Below, piece by piece: positions 46,689-58,030 of a stretch of DNA of 64,000 bases. The notes beneath the pieces were generated by a model. The model did not search any database. It had not been told where the DNA came from and was given only the letters and a program-made list of their open reading frames with translations. Origin of the DNA: Trichaptum fuscoviolaceum (taxonomy: Eukaryota; Basidiomycota; Agaricomycetes; Hymenochaetales; Trichaptaceae); the NCBI GenBank assembly GCA_910574455.1, contig CAJSYZ010000005.1, positions 4,402,001 to 4,466,000 of the forward strand. Direction: 5' to 3'. Positions within the stretch are counted from its first letter, which is position 1, and each line of letters starts with the position of its first letter. The translations under genes and the position numbers were made by a program.

Positions 46689-48990
46689 TCACACAGCTCG
46701 AGGCTCCCGCTCGTCGACCGTACCCCACTTGCGGCTGACAATGGCCTGAACCTTCGAGACATCCGCAGGTGTTCCGTTCTTCTGCTCGAAGTCTCTCCAT
46801 GCCTCTAGCAGAACAACGCGCTGCACACAAATCAGCCACCTTCAAGAATGTCAAATACACGGGCACATACCTCTTCTTTAAGGCCTCTGTTCTTCAGATC
46901 CTTGTATGACCTCTCGAACACCTGGCGAGCCAGGTTCAAATCGCCCTCCACCATCTTCTCCTCGGCCTCGTCCTCATTGTCCTCGTCTTCCCTCGACGCC
47001 TGATTATCAGGAATCGGGCTCGCTTCCGCACGCGCGCCAGACCTTGACGCGGCCACTCAAGCGCACCAGGCGCTCATACAGATCCCTCGTACGCTGTCGC
47101 TCGCCCTGCTCAAACTCGAAGTCAATGTACGCCTTCCAGAGGTTTTCGGGGTACGACAGCGGCTGCTGCGATGTGCCGAGTTCGAATATGGCTCGCGCTC
47201 GTGAGTAGTCCGCGAGCGCCGCCTCGATCTGGGCGACTTGGATCCAGGCCAAGGAGTTCGTTGAATCGTATTCGATGTACTCTATAATGAGCGTCCGCAC
47301 GCGGTCAAACTCTCGAAGCTGAAAGACAAAGTCAGTAAACCATGCAAATGATAAGAGCAATCGTAGTTACGTCGAGCTCAAGTAGGATATAGCCTTTAAA
47401 GAGCTTTTCCTTAGGACACATGCCGATTGCAGCACCGAGCAATTTGCGCGCTGCAGGTAGATCAAGTCGCCGGACCTCGAAATTCGCAAACATGAGCCAC
47501 AGCTTCGCAAACGTGAATTGCTTGTGGGGGACCACTTGTAACGCTGTTCGGTATACTCGCCGTGTCCAATCATAATCCTGCGTGGGCGGTTGTTAGCACT
47601 TGAAAAAGGGACATGAAAGAAACACCGGACTTTGGTATTCACTTCTTCAAACAATGCGTAGTCTAGCCACAGAAAGATGTATTGCCTCCAGTGACGCTTC
47701 AAGTCACCGGGGCGTATTTGCGCAACAGCTCGCTCGTAGACTTCACGAACCCGGTATATCGCGCTTTCAATCTTGTCCTCAGACGCGTCTTCCTCCCGAA
47801 GTGACCTCAGTGAGTCTTCTTCCAAGCGAGCATAGTCAAACCATACGTCGTAATTTCGACCGTCGTGCGCAAGTTCTTCCTCATATTGGAACCTCCTTTT
47901 CCCCAGAACAGTGGTTTCGAGGGTGTTCCGAATTCCATGTTGCTTTTCAAACTTTGTGTAGGCAGCATAGAGTGCCTGGGACTTGGAGCGAGGTAGTCTG
48001 TCCAGCGCGAACTAAGGGGTGTTTAAGACCTAGAAGCGCATAAGTTTGGGGAGTACATACCTTGTAGATCACCCTAGCTCGGTCGTACTCCTTCAATCGT
48101 GTTTCCATCTTCGCGAAAGCGCTAAACACCGCCTGTGCCTTCTCGATTTGTTCCGCACCATTACCAAAGAACTCCAGTGCCATCTGGAACACCTCACGAG
48201 CCTTGTCTGGCCTGATTCGCTCCTCCTCAAACTTCGCCCACTTAACCCAGACGCGGGGTTCAGGTCGGACAGCAACCCACCGCTCGTAGATCGCACTCGC
48301 GCGATCCAGTTCTTAGTACCGCTCTTCCAGCTTGATGTACGCCTGCCACGCCTTGTCCTCTGGCTCCCACTGCACCCATCGCTCAAGCACTTGACGCGCG
48401 CCAGCGACGTTTCCGAGCGGTTCCTTCAGATGCACGTATTTGTACCAGAGACCAGAGTTGGTCGATGCACCACCGCAACAAAGTCACTGCCCGATCAATC
48501 AGATTGCGTGCGTGCTGGATGTTTCGCCCCTTCAGTTCCATCTCCGTGTAGGAGAGCCAGAGTTGGAAACTTCGTGGGTCTACATCGAGAGTGCGCTCAT
48601 ATACCGAGCGCGAACGTTCGTATTCGCCTGGACTCGCCTACGTTGAGTTTCAGTCATAACTCCAGTCATTTTGATAGTGTACGTACCTCCCAACTAACGT
48701 AGGATTTCCATTCTTTCCTGTTTCAAGTCAGCACCTGAAAGATAAACCCAAGCATGAGAACATACAAGTTTCCCCTCGTCCGCCGAATCCTCTCCTCGAA
48801 CTCCTTACGCTTCCGGCCTCGGTATTCATAGTGTCCCTCAAAGTCTTCAATGCGTTGTTTTGGCGCGTGAAAAGCTGTTTCCTGGCGCTCTTGTGGTTCC
48901 CGAAGCAGTTGTTCTGCTGTAATCTACTTGAGCTTAAGCATCATCCTTGAATAAGAGTGATTGGGTACATACTTGTATCGCCGCGGGTGC
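46689..48990 (-). pseudogene. Captured CLF1 (Crooked-neck-like splicing factor), broken
   Basis: HAT (half-a-TPR) repeats in order identify Clf1/Syf3/CRNKL1, the spliceosomal NTC scaffold: [136 protein letters not shown] and YSRARAIFELGTS, to a C-terminal VSRKWGTVDERE. Introns are retained. Two lesions destroy the frame: a 7-bp duplication of ACCAGAG (48444-48457) within the repeat reading DQLW, and an in-frame TAA (48315-48313) where EERY is normally followed by Asn or a similar residue. The expected N-terminal start is not recognisable. Host genomes need one functional CLF1, presumably elsewhere. Confidence 0.88.
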
Positions 48991-50193
48991 ATGCAATGTT
49001 TTACACCTTCCGCCTGTTGAGCTATGTTGTGAAGGATGCACCAGCCACAAGCCGACCCGCCATCGCTGTCCGTCAAAGGAATGAGAGCAGGTTGACAGTG
49101 GTTCATTGTGGCATGTGAAGCCTAAGACAAGTGACAAGACGACGACCACTTTTGCTCGGATGCATGAAAAAAAGAAACTGAAGAGGTATATGTCGTAATA
49201 AACTAAAACAATGTAGCAAATAATGAAGGGGATAGGGGCTAATGAAGTTAAGACTGAAAAGAAAAGTAAATAAACAGTGTAAAAGCCATATGAAAGGCTA
49301 TAAAAAGGAAAGCAAAAGAGGTATGCATGAGAAATGTAAGACGATGAGGCAGAAACGGTTTCGGAAGTGATTTTCTCCGAAGATCGGAGGCATGGGATTG
49401 GATGATTCGTGATTTGTAATGCTTACTTGCTGACAATTCGATAATTTTTTCGCGGCCACACATCCCTCTACTACGCTACGCTTCGTGGCGGGGATTAGTG
49501 TATGGAACAAATAGACCCAACTCTGAAACTTACGGGGCCAGGGATACCCTGGCAAAAAATTCTTTGTAAGCAAGACCGGAGCGTCGCGCTCACTGCACGG
49601 AAAGCCCCGCTCGTCGCGCGTCGTTCCTCCTAAACAGGAATGAGGCCGCCATTGTACAGCAGTAGCCACGGAAACTTGCAATTCATCTTGTTATATATCA
49701 GAAAAAACATTAAAAATGTGAGAATCATTCACTTAAGCTTTTATAACGAAGGTCTATCACTTAAATAGAGCATCAAATAATTAGAAAGAAATATCCAAGT
49801 GCATACATTGTATGCACTGAATTGCTACAACAATGTGTTATATTCCTTAAATTTGATGCCCATTCATGAATAATAACCAATATCTAGCTAAAACTATGTA
49901 AATCTCAAAGCCTCTGCAAGAATCAGATCATGTTTTCATCATGTTTTTTATCAGTGGCGGCCTCATTCCTGATTAGGACAGCGGCGCGCAACCAGCGGGG
50001 CTTTCCGTGCGATGAGCACAAATGCTCCGGGATTGCTTACAAAGATTTTTTCGCCAGGGTATCCCTGGCCCCGTAGGTTTGTTTGGCTCATTGTAGTTTC
50101 AAAGTTTGGGTTATTTGCTTCAAACACCAATTTAGTAATTACATGTGGCGTGAGGTCCGGAGGGGCCAGGGATATACCCTGGGAAGGAGGATG
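48991..50193. other. Right end of the Pack-type element with internal foldback
   Basis: No gene. Bases about 49440-49665 and 49950-50110 form an imperfect inverted repeat (both carry GGGGCCAGGGATACCCTGGC and CACGGAAAGCCCCGC) around an AT-rich centre. Since GGCCAGGGATACCCTGG also occurs at the element's outer ends, the right end looks like a partly duplicated or inverted terminus. Short frames here are by-products. Confidence 0.55.
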
Positions 50194-50202
50194 CCCCTGG
50201 AA

Positions 50203-50384
50203 GAACTGTACATGTAAGCAAGTCCGCTCGACGTGAGACAAATATATAAAAACAGCGCGCTCATCGCGCGGGGACATCCGAAAGGCGGGACAGCGTGAGA
50301 CTGATGGCTGTCCTTTTTGAGAATTAAGGTAGAGATGGTACCGTAATTGTAAACCTTCGCATTTGCCATCAAGCTTCGATTCCC
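50203..50384. repeat. Left terminal inverted repeat, inner part
   Basis: Inner 182 bp of the left repeat, the mirror of 55884-56065. It contains the TATA-like element at 50243 and ends eight bases before the ATG of the DUF6589 gene. Confidence 0.88.
50243..50252 (+). promoter_or_regulatory. TATA-like element in left repeat
   Basis: TATATAAAAA, about 140 bp upstream of the DUF6589 ATG at 50392 and pointing inward. The mirror copy in the right repeat points at the helicase gene. Confidence 0.55.
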
Positions 50385-50391
50385 GTAAAGC

Positions 50392-52870
50392 ATGGACTGG
50401 TCTCAATATCATCGCATATTCTCTACATTTACAAACGAGTAATTGTCTATCTCGGAATTCATAATTTCTGTTCTCAAATATAGCGAGGACTTCGATTCAC
50501 AGTTCCGATGGCTTATCGATGATCTCTTCACCAGAACCGGAGAGATACTTGCAACCTTCGCCTTGCAGCAAAAGAGTACCGAAATTTCGAAAAAATGGGC
50601 TCATACACTTGCCTGTCAGCTGTATATGAAGGACATCGATCGATTACAACGAGCAGAGACTGGCCTACACTTCAATGTCTCAAATGCCAGTCACAATCAA
50701 ATAACTAGCTTTAATTCCGGTACCTTGATTCAATGCATGTCAAACAATGCCCCTCGACTATGGGATCTCACATGCACCATCTTGAGTGCACGGGAAGTTA
50801 GGTCAGACGCCGAAGAGTACGAAGACGATAAAAAAGTCCTTGAATTAGTAAGTACCAGTCATTATTCTATGCATATATGTAACTTTAAGCTGATCTGTAT
50901 GCTGCTATCAGAAATCGGCGGTTCTCATTGGAAATATATTGTTCTCAAATAATAATAGATGCAATCTTTTGCAGTCTATGATGGGAATCTTCTTGCATAC
51001 TTGTGTGGCACCCGTCAGAGTGATTGACTCGCTCTGGCGAATGAATGTCTCTGTGTCACGACATTCAATCAATAATGCAATCTCTTCGTTGGCCGCCGAG
51101 TCCACAAAGCATATACGCGCCATTGGGCGCACTTTGGAATGCGCATATGTACTGGATAACTTTGATGTTCAAATCCGACACAAAGTATTGACGGTCGAGC
51201 AACCGGACTCTGCTTTATACCATCTGATATCCGGATCCCTCATTAAAATGGTTCACTGCAGTCGCGAGGACTTAAAATGGTCGTCTTACCTCTGGCAACG
51301 GTGTCGCTATAATGACAAGCGAACCATTATCGTTCCTAGCCCCTCCATTGTGCCTTTATTCTCCATTCATCCAGACAAAACGGATCCGAAGCTTTTGGAC
51401 CGAAGGGAACGCTTCAACAGTTGGAAATTTGCGATAGACCTCTGCACACATGGACCGGAGTTTTTTAGACAATATATTTCGCAACTACGAGACCCAGAGG
51501 ACATTGAGAAGATACCAATAACTAAAACACACCAAGTTCCAGCTAAATCGATGCAATTCAGTAATTCTACGGTCGACGGTAACATCGACGCCATTGCTGA
51601 CCTATTACGGCAAGGTGGAGTGTCGGATCCCGCCGATCTTGACGATCCTGATGCCGCAGAGGTCGTTATAATTATTCATGGAGACCTAGGCACCGGGGAA
51701 CGTGTCCTAACTGGGAGGATCCGCAGATCGATCGAACGGACAGGGCGTCGGCGCTTGGAGTTTATTATTTTTGTGCCCGGACTGTTCCACATCAAAATGG
51801 CATGTGCGGACGCACTTTGGAGGATATTTATCGAAAAAGATGGGGCTGATCTCCGGGATCCCACCTCAATAATGGCATTTATATCTATTCTATATTCCAA
51901 TCAATCAGCAAGAATCGCGGCCAATAAATGCAGCTTCCAGACCTTGGACAATTGCTTTGTGCAATGTGGCACTGCAGACCGGCTCGAGTGCTGGAGAGCA
52001 TATATCCATCGCAAATGGCCAAATTGCGATACCTTACAAAAATATGCGAATCGCGAGCCATCGCTTGACGAGATCCTTAGTATATCAAGAAGGCTAGCAT
52101 CTGAATACTCTTCATCGGCGTTGAAAATTGAGGACTTCCAGGAATTGGACTTGAAGGACCGGGATCTTCAACATGAGAACATGCTCATTCGGATCGACTA
52201 CCTGTTGCTCTACGAAGAGCTAGCGTACGCGATCCGATGCGGGGACGTTGGCCGAATAGAGACCTGCTTATGCAGGTGGATTCCGATTTTTAAGGGGACA
52301 GGAAAGCACAAATATGCGTCAATGTTGCTTGAATTTCTTCATGACGTGCATTTCGTGTATCCTCCCCCCCTAAAAAAAGCCGTTCGATATAACTGGCTAT
52401 GCAATCCAAAGGGGAAGCCAATGGGCTTCCGCGGAGTCGATTGGCTCCTAGAACTAAACAATTTATTAACAAAGGTCATATACGGCGGTAGTGGATCAAA
52501 TTACACTATCGCACGTATTATCAAGGAGTCCCCCTTGATCCAGCTATATCGCGACTGCAAAATCGTGATGGAGAAGCAGTTTCTCTTGACCCCAAAGACA
52601 ATGCGACACGGAGATCCCGATATGACCGAATCTTTTCAAGCCCTTTCGCGATGCGCCGTCAGTAATGATATGCTGAAATTTAAAGCTGCCCGGACGACGC
52701 ACCATCGCATACCAAATTACTTCCAGGTCGGTATGGATCGATTTGAATCGAAACCATACTCAGACGCCGTTCCAGCGCCCTGGACCTCCGAGGACGATGA
52801 GACCCAGCCGATCTATCAGTCGTTTGACACTCCTGAAGACGCACTCGAGGAGGCATATCATGAAATATAG
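50392..52870 (+). CDS. DUF6589 protein, transposon-encoded, intact
   Basis: Three exons (50392-50438, 50484-50847, 50912-52870) with 45- and 64-nt introns give 789 residues, starting MDWSQYHRIFSTFTND. It matches what I know of the Agaricomycete DUF6589 family: YVLDNFDVQ, then EVVIIHGDLGTGER, FVPGLFHIKMACADALWR, FKGTGKHKYASMLLEFLHDV, YNWLCNPKGKPMGFRGVDWL followed by LELNNLLTK, and IIKESPLIQLYRDC. Family function is unestablished. The spaced acidic residues (Asp in LDNFD, Asp in HGDLGTG, Glu in WLLE) could be a DDE-type nuclease triad, which would make this the transposase; that is inference. The start lies just inside the left repeat; the gene converges on the helicase gene. An acidic C-terminal tail follows FESKPYSD. 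Confidence 0.85.
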
Positions 52871-53215
52871 CCTATGGTATTGCATATAGTTCAGCGGTAG
52901 TGAAACGCAAATTTGTGTCTCTTGTCCATTTCACATTCTAATTAAACTATTTGATACCTCAAGTAAGAGCACGCAGAAGTTAACAAATTAATCATCATAT
53001 TAAAGGTTACTAAGTACTATTCAAGATTATACCATTGATAACATTTACAAGGAGGAAAATGAAACGAAATTAGTCTATACTATCGGTCAACTCTCGTCCA
53101 ATCATCCTTTGCTGTCCATCAAATCATCACAAGACCTATATACTATCGATCGTTCATCGAGGATTTGTATCCCACTTCGGAGCGCAGGCTGTCAGTTAAT
53201 TCTCGTCCAATCATT
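52871..53215. other. Convergent 3' intergenic region of the transposon
   Basis: AT-rich 345 bp between the two stop codons. The motifs GTCAACTCTCGTCCAATCAT and CAGTTAATTCTCGTCCAATC (about 53085-53215) repeat with a period of about 120 bp. No gene is seen; probably terminators. Confidence 0.5.
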
Positions 53216-55867
53216 CTATGCGACAGGCGGGTTCGCTTGATTTTCCCGTTCGACGTGGAAGATCCCTCCAGACACAGGGCATGTCCGTTCTACAATGAAT
53301 AGATTAGTCGACCGGTCCTAGGAAGGATAATAATTTATGACTTACTATTATGTCCTTGTTGCTTGCATTGACTGCAGCGCTGGCGCGGTTTGGGGTCTTG
53401 AATGGGCGCGCCCGATACGCTTGCTGGGCCTCGTACCACGCTGGTCGTGCTTGAAGGCAGCTGACGCGGGTCCTGGTAGAATAGGGATGGAGGGATGGGG
53501 TTCTACGAATATTATGAGAACAGTAACAATGATAACTCAGTTGCATCACTTACATTATTGAGAAGTCGATTATTGACACCCAACGGCTGTCTTGGGGCCC
53601 TTGGCGCTGAAGGCATGTTCTGGACTGGCGGAGGGGGCGCGGCATTTTTTTTAATGAGCTCCAGTACCTGCTCACCGAACTCATCAACCCGACTCCATTG
53701 TATTTCCCGACGCAAGTCCTGCATCGAACCTAAAACTCCATAATGCGCACAATCGACTATCCTATCCATTACCCCGTTGGGTAAGACCAGCGCCGATCCA
53801 ACGGCCTTCAAGATGGCATGACCATGTGTGTCGATGGTCTGCTGTTTCCGCCAGCGGGTAAGCGCTGTTCGCAAGTGCTTGTCCGTCTCCGTTGAGATAT
53901 ACGGGTTAATGCGAGTCTTTGTCTTCTTCACTTGGACGTTTCCTTGACTGGTAGGACGAGTTGGCTGTATGGATGAAGCAGCAGCGTCTGAAGAGTGGGG
54001 GAGCAAGTTCGTTGAAACGTCTGGAGCTGGTGAAGGAATTCGAGGTCGAGAGACAGGGGGAGGGGGGCCAAAGACGAGGTCGACGAGGTCGGGAAAGTTC
54101 ATGTCGCAACAAATAGTGGGGGGAATGGGGCCGCAACGGGTGCAACCACCGGGGCGACACATGTTGTGATCTGAGGCTATCCCACGGAATAGCCGATTAG
54201 CTAAAGAAAAAATGTATACGAATAAATACAGGAGACTTACCAGGGAGGCGATCCTCTTCAAAATAGATACTTGCGGGCTGCAATCGACAAGTAAAGCCCA
54301 CCTCGCGGGCATTGATTAGATCGTGCAAGGCCGGATCTAATCCCCCGGCCTCTCCCTTACTTTGAGGCCGTCGGCGCAGAGCAGCTTGATACTCGATGTA
54401 TGCTTTGCGCCGGCCAGCAAACAACTCCTCAAGACTTCCCGAAGGCCCCGGGCCAATACCTTCTTGAGCTGGAACTGCTTCGATCTCCCCCGCAGCATCG
54501 TCGATCTGCCGATCAATTGCAAGTGATCCTTCAACACGCGTACGCTTGCGCGACTGAGAGCTGTTGATACCGGCAACACGTTTCGAGGCCCTCGATGCTG
54601 TTTCATTCTTCAAAAAATACTTCGACTCCACGAAAAGGACGAAGATAGCGCGAAGCAATAGATTGCGCGCCGCGCGACCCTTGCGCTGCCACATAGCGCA
54701 CATAGTTAGACGGCGCACGCGCCACTGATAAACGCGAACAACGTCTGAAATATCCATGCCCTATAATAGTGATCAATTAATGTACACAATTAGATAAAAT
54801 ATAAGTTACTTACCATTCCGACTGTGTCTGTAGCACAAAGTCCTATTACATCTCCTCTAAGGAAAGCCTCCAGTTCCTCCACCCGGAATTCCGGTGTCAT
54901 GTCCGAATTATGCCATTTGATAAAATCCCGGAGGTGGAGGGGTAGCCTGGATCGCAAATGAAGCCCTGCTTCAACGGATTCGTTGATGCTATCGAATAAT
55001 ATAAGAAACTTTTCGGGGGGAGGTCCCCCTGCTGCCCAGGTGTCGACTATGAAGTCGAGGTCCTTGAAGGAAGTAAGAGAATGTCGTATTTCACGTACGA
55101 CAATAGCAATATTAGGCCGGGCATTGCTACGATGGATCGAAAAGATCTCGCTGCGTGGGATATTCACGGAAGTTAACACATCTTCCAAGATGTGTTTAGG
55201 GAGAGTCGCTGAGGTCAAATGTAATCTGACCGACTCTATCAAATGCCGAAGCCGGCCGATTTCTTTAAATTCCGGCCGGAAGCAATCCCACACACTAATA
55301 CAGTGAGCTTCGTCGACCACGAGGGCTAGGATTCTGGAAGTAAAAGCTTCTGATCGAAGAAGCTTATAGAATCCGGTCTTCCCTCGTCGCAGAAGTATTT
55401 CCGGGTTTGTGATTATAACCCGATATTTGCCATCCGCGATGTCCTAGAAAGCATTAGATGACCTTAGTGCATATATACAAGTAGAAACTCACTTTGAAAT
55501 TAGTTTCCGATGCCGAGTCCCCGGTAATTACAATAGATGGTATACCAACTCTAGTAAGCTGGTCTACATTTTGCTTTCCGAGGAGATTAAGAGGGACCAC
55601 GACAATAAGATAACCATCAGTTGCTAAAATTATCGGTATCCAGAACGTCAATGTCTTCCCGGACCCAGTCCGGGATATTGAAACAACGTGTTTGTCTCCC
55701 TTCAGAGTCGCTAATGCGACTTTTAATTGCCAGAGACACGGTACTACGCCAAATACTTCCTCTATTTTTCTGCGGACATCAACCACCAATTCCGACTCAA
55801 AATTAAGCTCGTTAACGTTAACGGTACGCAGTTTACGTCGTATGGCGGCACGCGTGCCGTTGAGCAT
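53216..55867 (-). CDS. RecQ-like DNA helicase with zinc knuckle, transposon-encoded
   Basis: Six exons (55867-55493, 55443-54814, 54760-54241, 54200-53554, 53502-53346, 53289-53216) keep frame across 40-56 nt introns and give 800 residues. Superfamily 2 motifs are in order: SRTGSGKT (Walker A), VVDEAHC (DEAH box), LTSATL (motif III), ILFDSINES (IV), ATDTVGMGMDISDV (V, RecQ-like) and QRKGRAARN (VI). A Cys cluster CRPGGCTRCG...CCD follows, recalling the RecQ zinc-binding region. The C-terminus has a zinc knuckle CSQCKQQGHNKRTC (C-x2-C-x4-H-x4-C). The start ATG is 17 bp inside the right repeat. It should unwind DNA using ATP; a role in excision or replicative transposition is inferred from its place in the element. 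It differs from Helitron helicases: no Rep domain is seen. Confidence 0.88.
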
Positions 55868-55883
55868 GTGCTGCACCTGTGTG

Positions 55884-56198
55884 GGGAATCGAAGCTTGAT
55901 GGCAAATGCGAAGGTTTACAATTACGGTACCATCTCTACCTTAATTCTCAAAAAGGACAGCCATCAGTCTCACGCTGTCCCGCCTTTCGGATGTCCCCGC
56001 GCGATGAGCGCGCTGTTTTTATATATTTGTCTCACGTCGAGCGGACTTGCTTACATGTACAGTTCTTCCAGGGGTCGCCTGACGGCTCCCCTTCCAATTC
56101 CGTTAAGTTATGTCTTGTTTGTACAAACACTTAATTAGGAGATTATTACTAATGCCAGTGGGGGGGAGCCCGTCAGGCGACCCCTGGGAACGAGGTTG
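55884..56198. repeat. Right terminal inverted repeat (315 bp)
   Basis: Uninterrupted mirror of the split left repeat. It includes the hairpin module 56069-56186 and a TATA-like element. A plus-strand frame across it (55692-56138) and its mirror on the left (50139-50393, minus) are by-products of the inverted repeat. Confidence 0.9.
56016..56025 (-). promoter_or_regulatory. TATA-like element in right repeat
   Basis: On the minus strand it reads TATATAAAAA, inward toward the helicase ATG about 150 bp away. It is the mirror copy of the element at 50243. Confidence 0.55.
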
Positions 56199-57918
56199 GT
56201 GCTCTGGACGTCTTCCTGGTACATATCTTCTAACGTCTTTCGCCTCCGGTGTACATGCTTTACCCTCCCACAGACACTGTCGCAGCTTTAAGAGCCCAAC
56301 TTTTATCGAGTCGAGTCGTATAGGGAAAGCGCTTACCCGCAGTGTACTCCGACCTATTTTTCGCGTCACCTCAACTTCGTGGCAGGCGTCTACTACCTCA
56401 TGTTACTGTATACCAGATAGGTGAAAGATACCGCTCGAGAACTGCAATTTACAGTAAGCCTAGAGCAAGAAATGCATAACTTCCTCAAATAGAAGCAAAG
56501 CAGCCGATCAGCTCACCCCGTGAAAATAAATCTGCAAGCTGGCCTGAGGTGAAAAATTCTTATTTTTTTCAAATCTTGCACCTACTAAACACTATCCACC
56601 TCGATAGACGCCGCGGTGTATCTGAAGACGAGTAGTTGGCCCCGATAGAAGCTTTATATAGCTTGGCTCCAGGCATGAGATCTCGCTAGAATGAACTTGA
56701 AGGCTCGGAACATCGCAAAGGGGAGAAGACAAGCTATGGATGGCGAAGACGGAATAAGCAGAAGTGCTCTCGTCTGGAATGCAGAATCATGCCAAACGAG
56801 GACGACCCCTCGTTCCAAACCTTCGATATTGACTTTCTTCTTGTTCCCGAGGATCGCCTGATTTTCATCCCCTCTTGCCTGTAACAAGCCTTCAACATCT
56901 GAAGCTGATGCTTGCTTGTACGGAAAGGGGGCTTGGAGTCGGTTATTACCTCCTGAACTCAGATATCTCGCGTCGAGCACAAAATTATTATACTCCCTTT
57001 GTTATTGACCTGAACTCGGTGTCGCGGAGTCGATCGATACCTGGATTGTCTATTGTTTTCAGCGTAGTCGCTGTCATCATCTTGGCGACGCGAAGTCCGG
57101 AATGCATGCCTGATGAAAGAATAGATTCACTCGGGCTTCTGGACGTCCGATTTGCTTGGATTTAGCTCACCCCTCGCGCTCCTGAACATGCCCTGCGATC
57201 ACCTCTAGCGAGCTCATGCACGGCTGCCCTTGCCTGTGCGCGAGTGTCGTCCAATGTGCATCGGGCGACGGCTTGTACACTGTACCGCCCTCTCATTCAT
57301 CGGCGTCCTGTGCAGGTAGAAGGGTTTGTCCAGCTGCTTCTGCTAGGCACGGCGATGGACTTTCGAATCACCCCAGCGTTCCCTCAGAGGAATGACGCTG
57401 GGTGGTCTACTTCCACGGGCGTTCCGTCATGAACACATGACAGTGCTTCGAGTAGAGCTTGCATCCACGAACATGAACAATCTGTAACTTGGACACCTCT
57501 GTCTGCCTCATCGTTCGTATAGGCCACATCTTTGAAAGAGGAATATGTTTGTTACCTTGAAACGAGAAAAGGTGAGTCTAGCTAAGATCGGTTTAGATGG
57601 CCTAGGACTCACTATCTCTTTCAATAATGTTCGACGGACTCTGCTTGTTAAAAGGCACCTCCCAACATCTCTGCGCAGAAAACCAGACTGCTATTTGCCT
57701 TCGTCAGTCTACTCATTGACAAGTGAGTCCATCTGTAATTTTCTTTACAAGTCACACTTCAGAACGCTCTCATAGGGTCGATGATGCTTTCGTATGGAGA
57801 GAATAACACATACTTCGTGCTGCGTGAGGAGGGGAAAGAAAAGAGTGGTGACCGGTGTGGTTTAACGAGCCAGGTCGCAAGACCAAAACGCTGTGCGTGA
57901 CCGTCGCGTCGCGCGTTA

Positions 57919-57953
57919 ATGTGCCCACCGGCGGGCTTTAAATTGTAATGTGG
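57919..57953 (+). promoter_or_regulatory. Conserved promoter block of zinc-finger gene D
   Basis: GTGCCCACCGGCGGGC then TTTAAATTGTA, as upstream of copies A and B, here about 180 bp from the ATG because a repeat has lengthened the leader. Confidence 0.45.
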
Positions 57954-58030
57954 AAACACATACCTGTCCTTCACGTACCACAACCATCGCACCAATTCTT
58001 CTTCCCTCCCTCTTCAAACTCGTCTTCCTC

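Larger units (their letters stand above)
45861..50193. mobile_element. 4.3-kb gene-capturing (Pack-type) element nested in left repeat
   Basis: The 9-bp duplication CCCCTGGAA (45852-45860 and 50194-50202) flanks 4,333 bp beginning CATCCTCCTTCCCAGGGTAT and ending with its near-complement; inverted similarity extends about 70 bp (TTACTAAATT in both ends). The uninterrupted target is the intact right repeat of the host transposon at about 56064-56072. The element encodes no transposase. It carries, both on the minus strand, a fragment of SEC27 and a nearly full-length but broken CLF1 with introns, so the host genes were copied as DNA rather than through mRNA. Its inner right end has GTAAGCAAG..CGGAGCG and CGCGCTCA motifs reminiscent of the host transposon's own repeats, so a common mobilising machinery is plausible. 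Confidence 0.85.
45728..56198. mobile_element. Two-gene DUF6589/RecQ-helicase transposon (with nested element)
   Basis: The 9-bp direct repeat GTGCTCTGG (45719-45727 and 56199-56207) flanks 10,471 bp that start CAACCTCGTTCC and end with its complement. Terminal inverted repeats are 315 bp: right 55884-56198; left split into 45728-45860 and 50203-50384 by a nested 4.3-kb element. Removing that element and its 9-bp duplication leaves about 6,129 bp. The repeats differ at very few positions that I can see (for example one base near 45773), so insertion is recent. Cargo is two intact convergent genes, a DUF6589 protein (50392-52870, plus) and a RecQ-like helicase (55867-53216, minus). The target lies in the divergent region of U4. 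No classical transposase, integrase or reverse transcriptase is present, so one or both genes probably mobilise the element (inference). Confidence 0.88.

Noticed and set aside
49298..49681. A 127-codon minus-strand frame near the right end of the Pack-type element
   Set aside because: It lies in one arm of the internal foldback and matches no family.
50139..56138. Frames of 84-149 codons across the transposon's terminal repeats
   Set aside because: They are the same repeat read from both ends and overlap the presumed promoters; one runs antisense to the helicase start.
45728..56198. A Helitron or a Starship-type element
   Set aside because: There are long inverted repeats and a 9-bp duplication, no Rep domain and no tyrosine recombinase; the helicase is RecQ-like.
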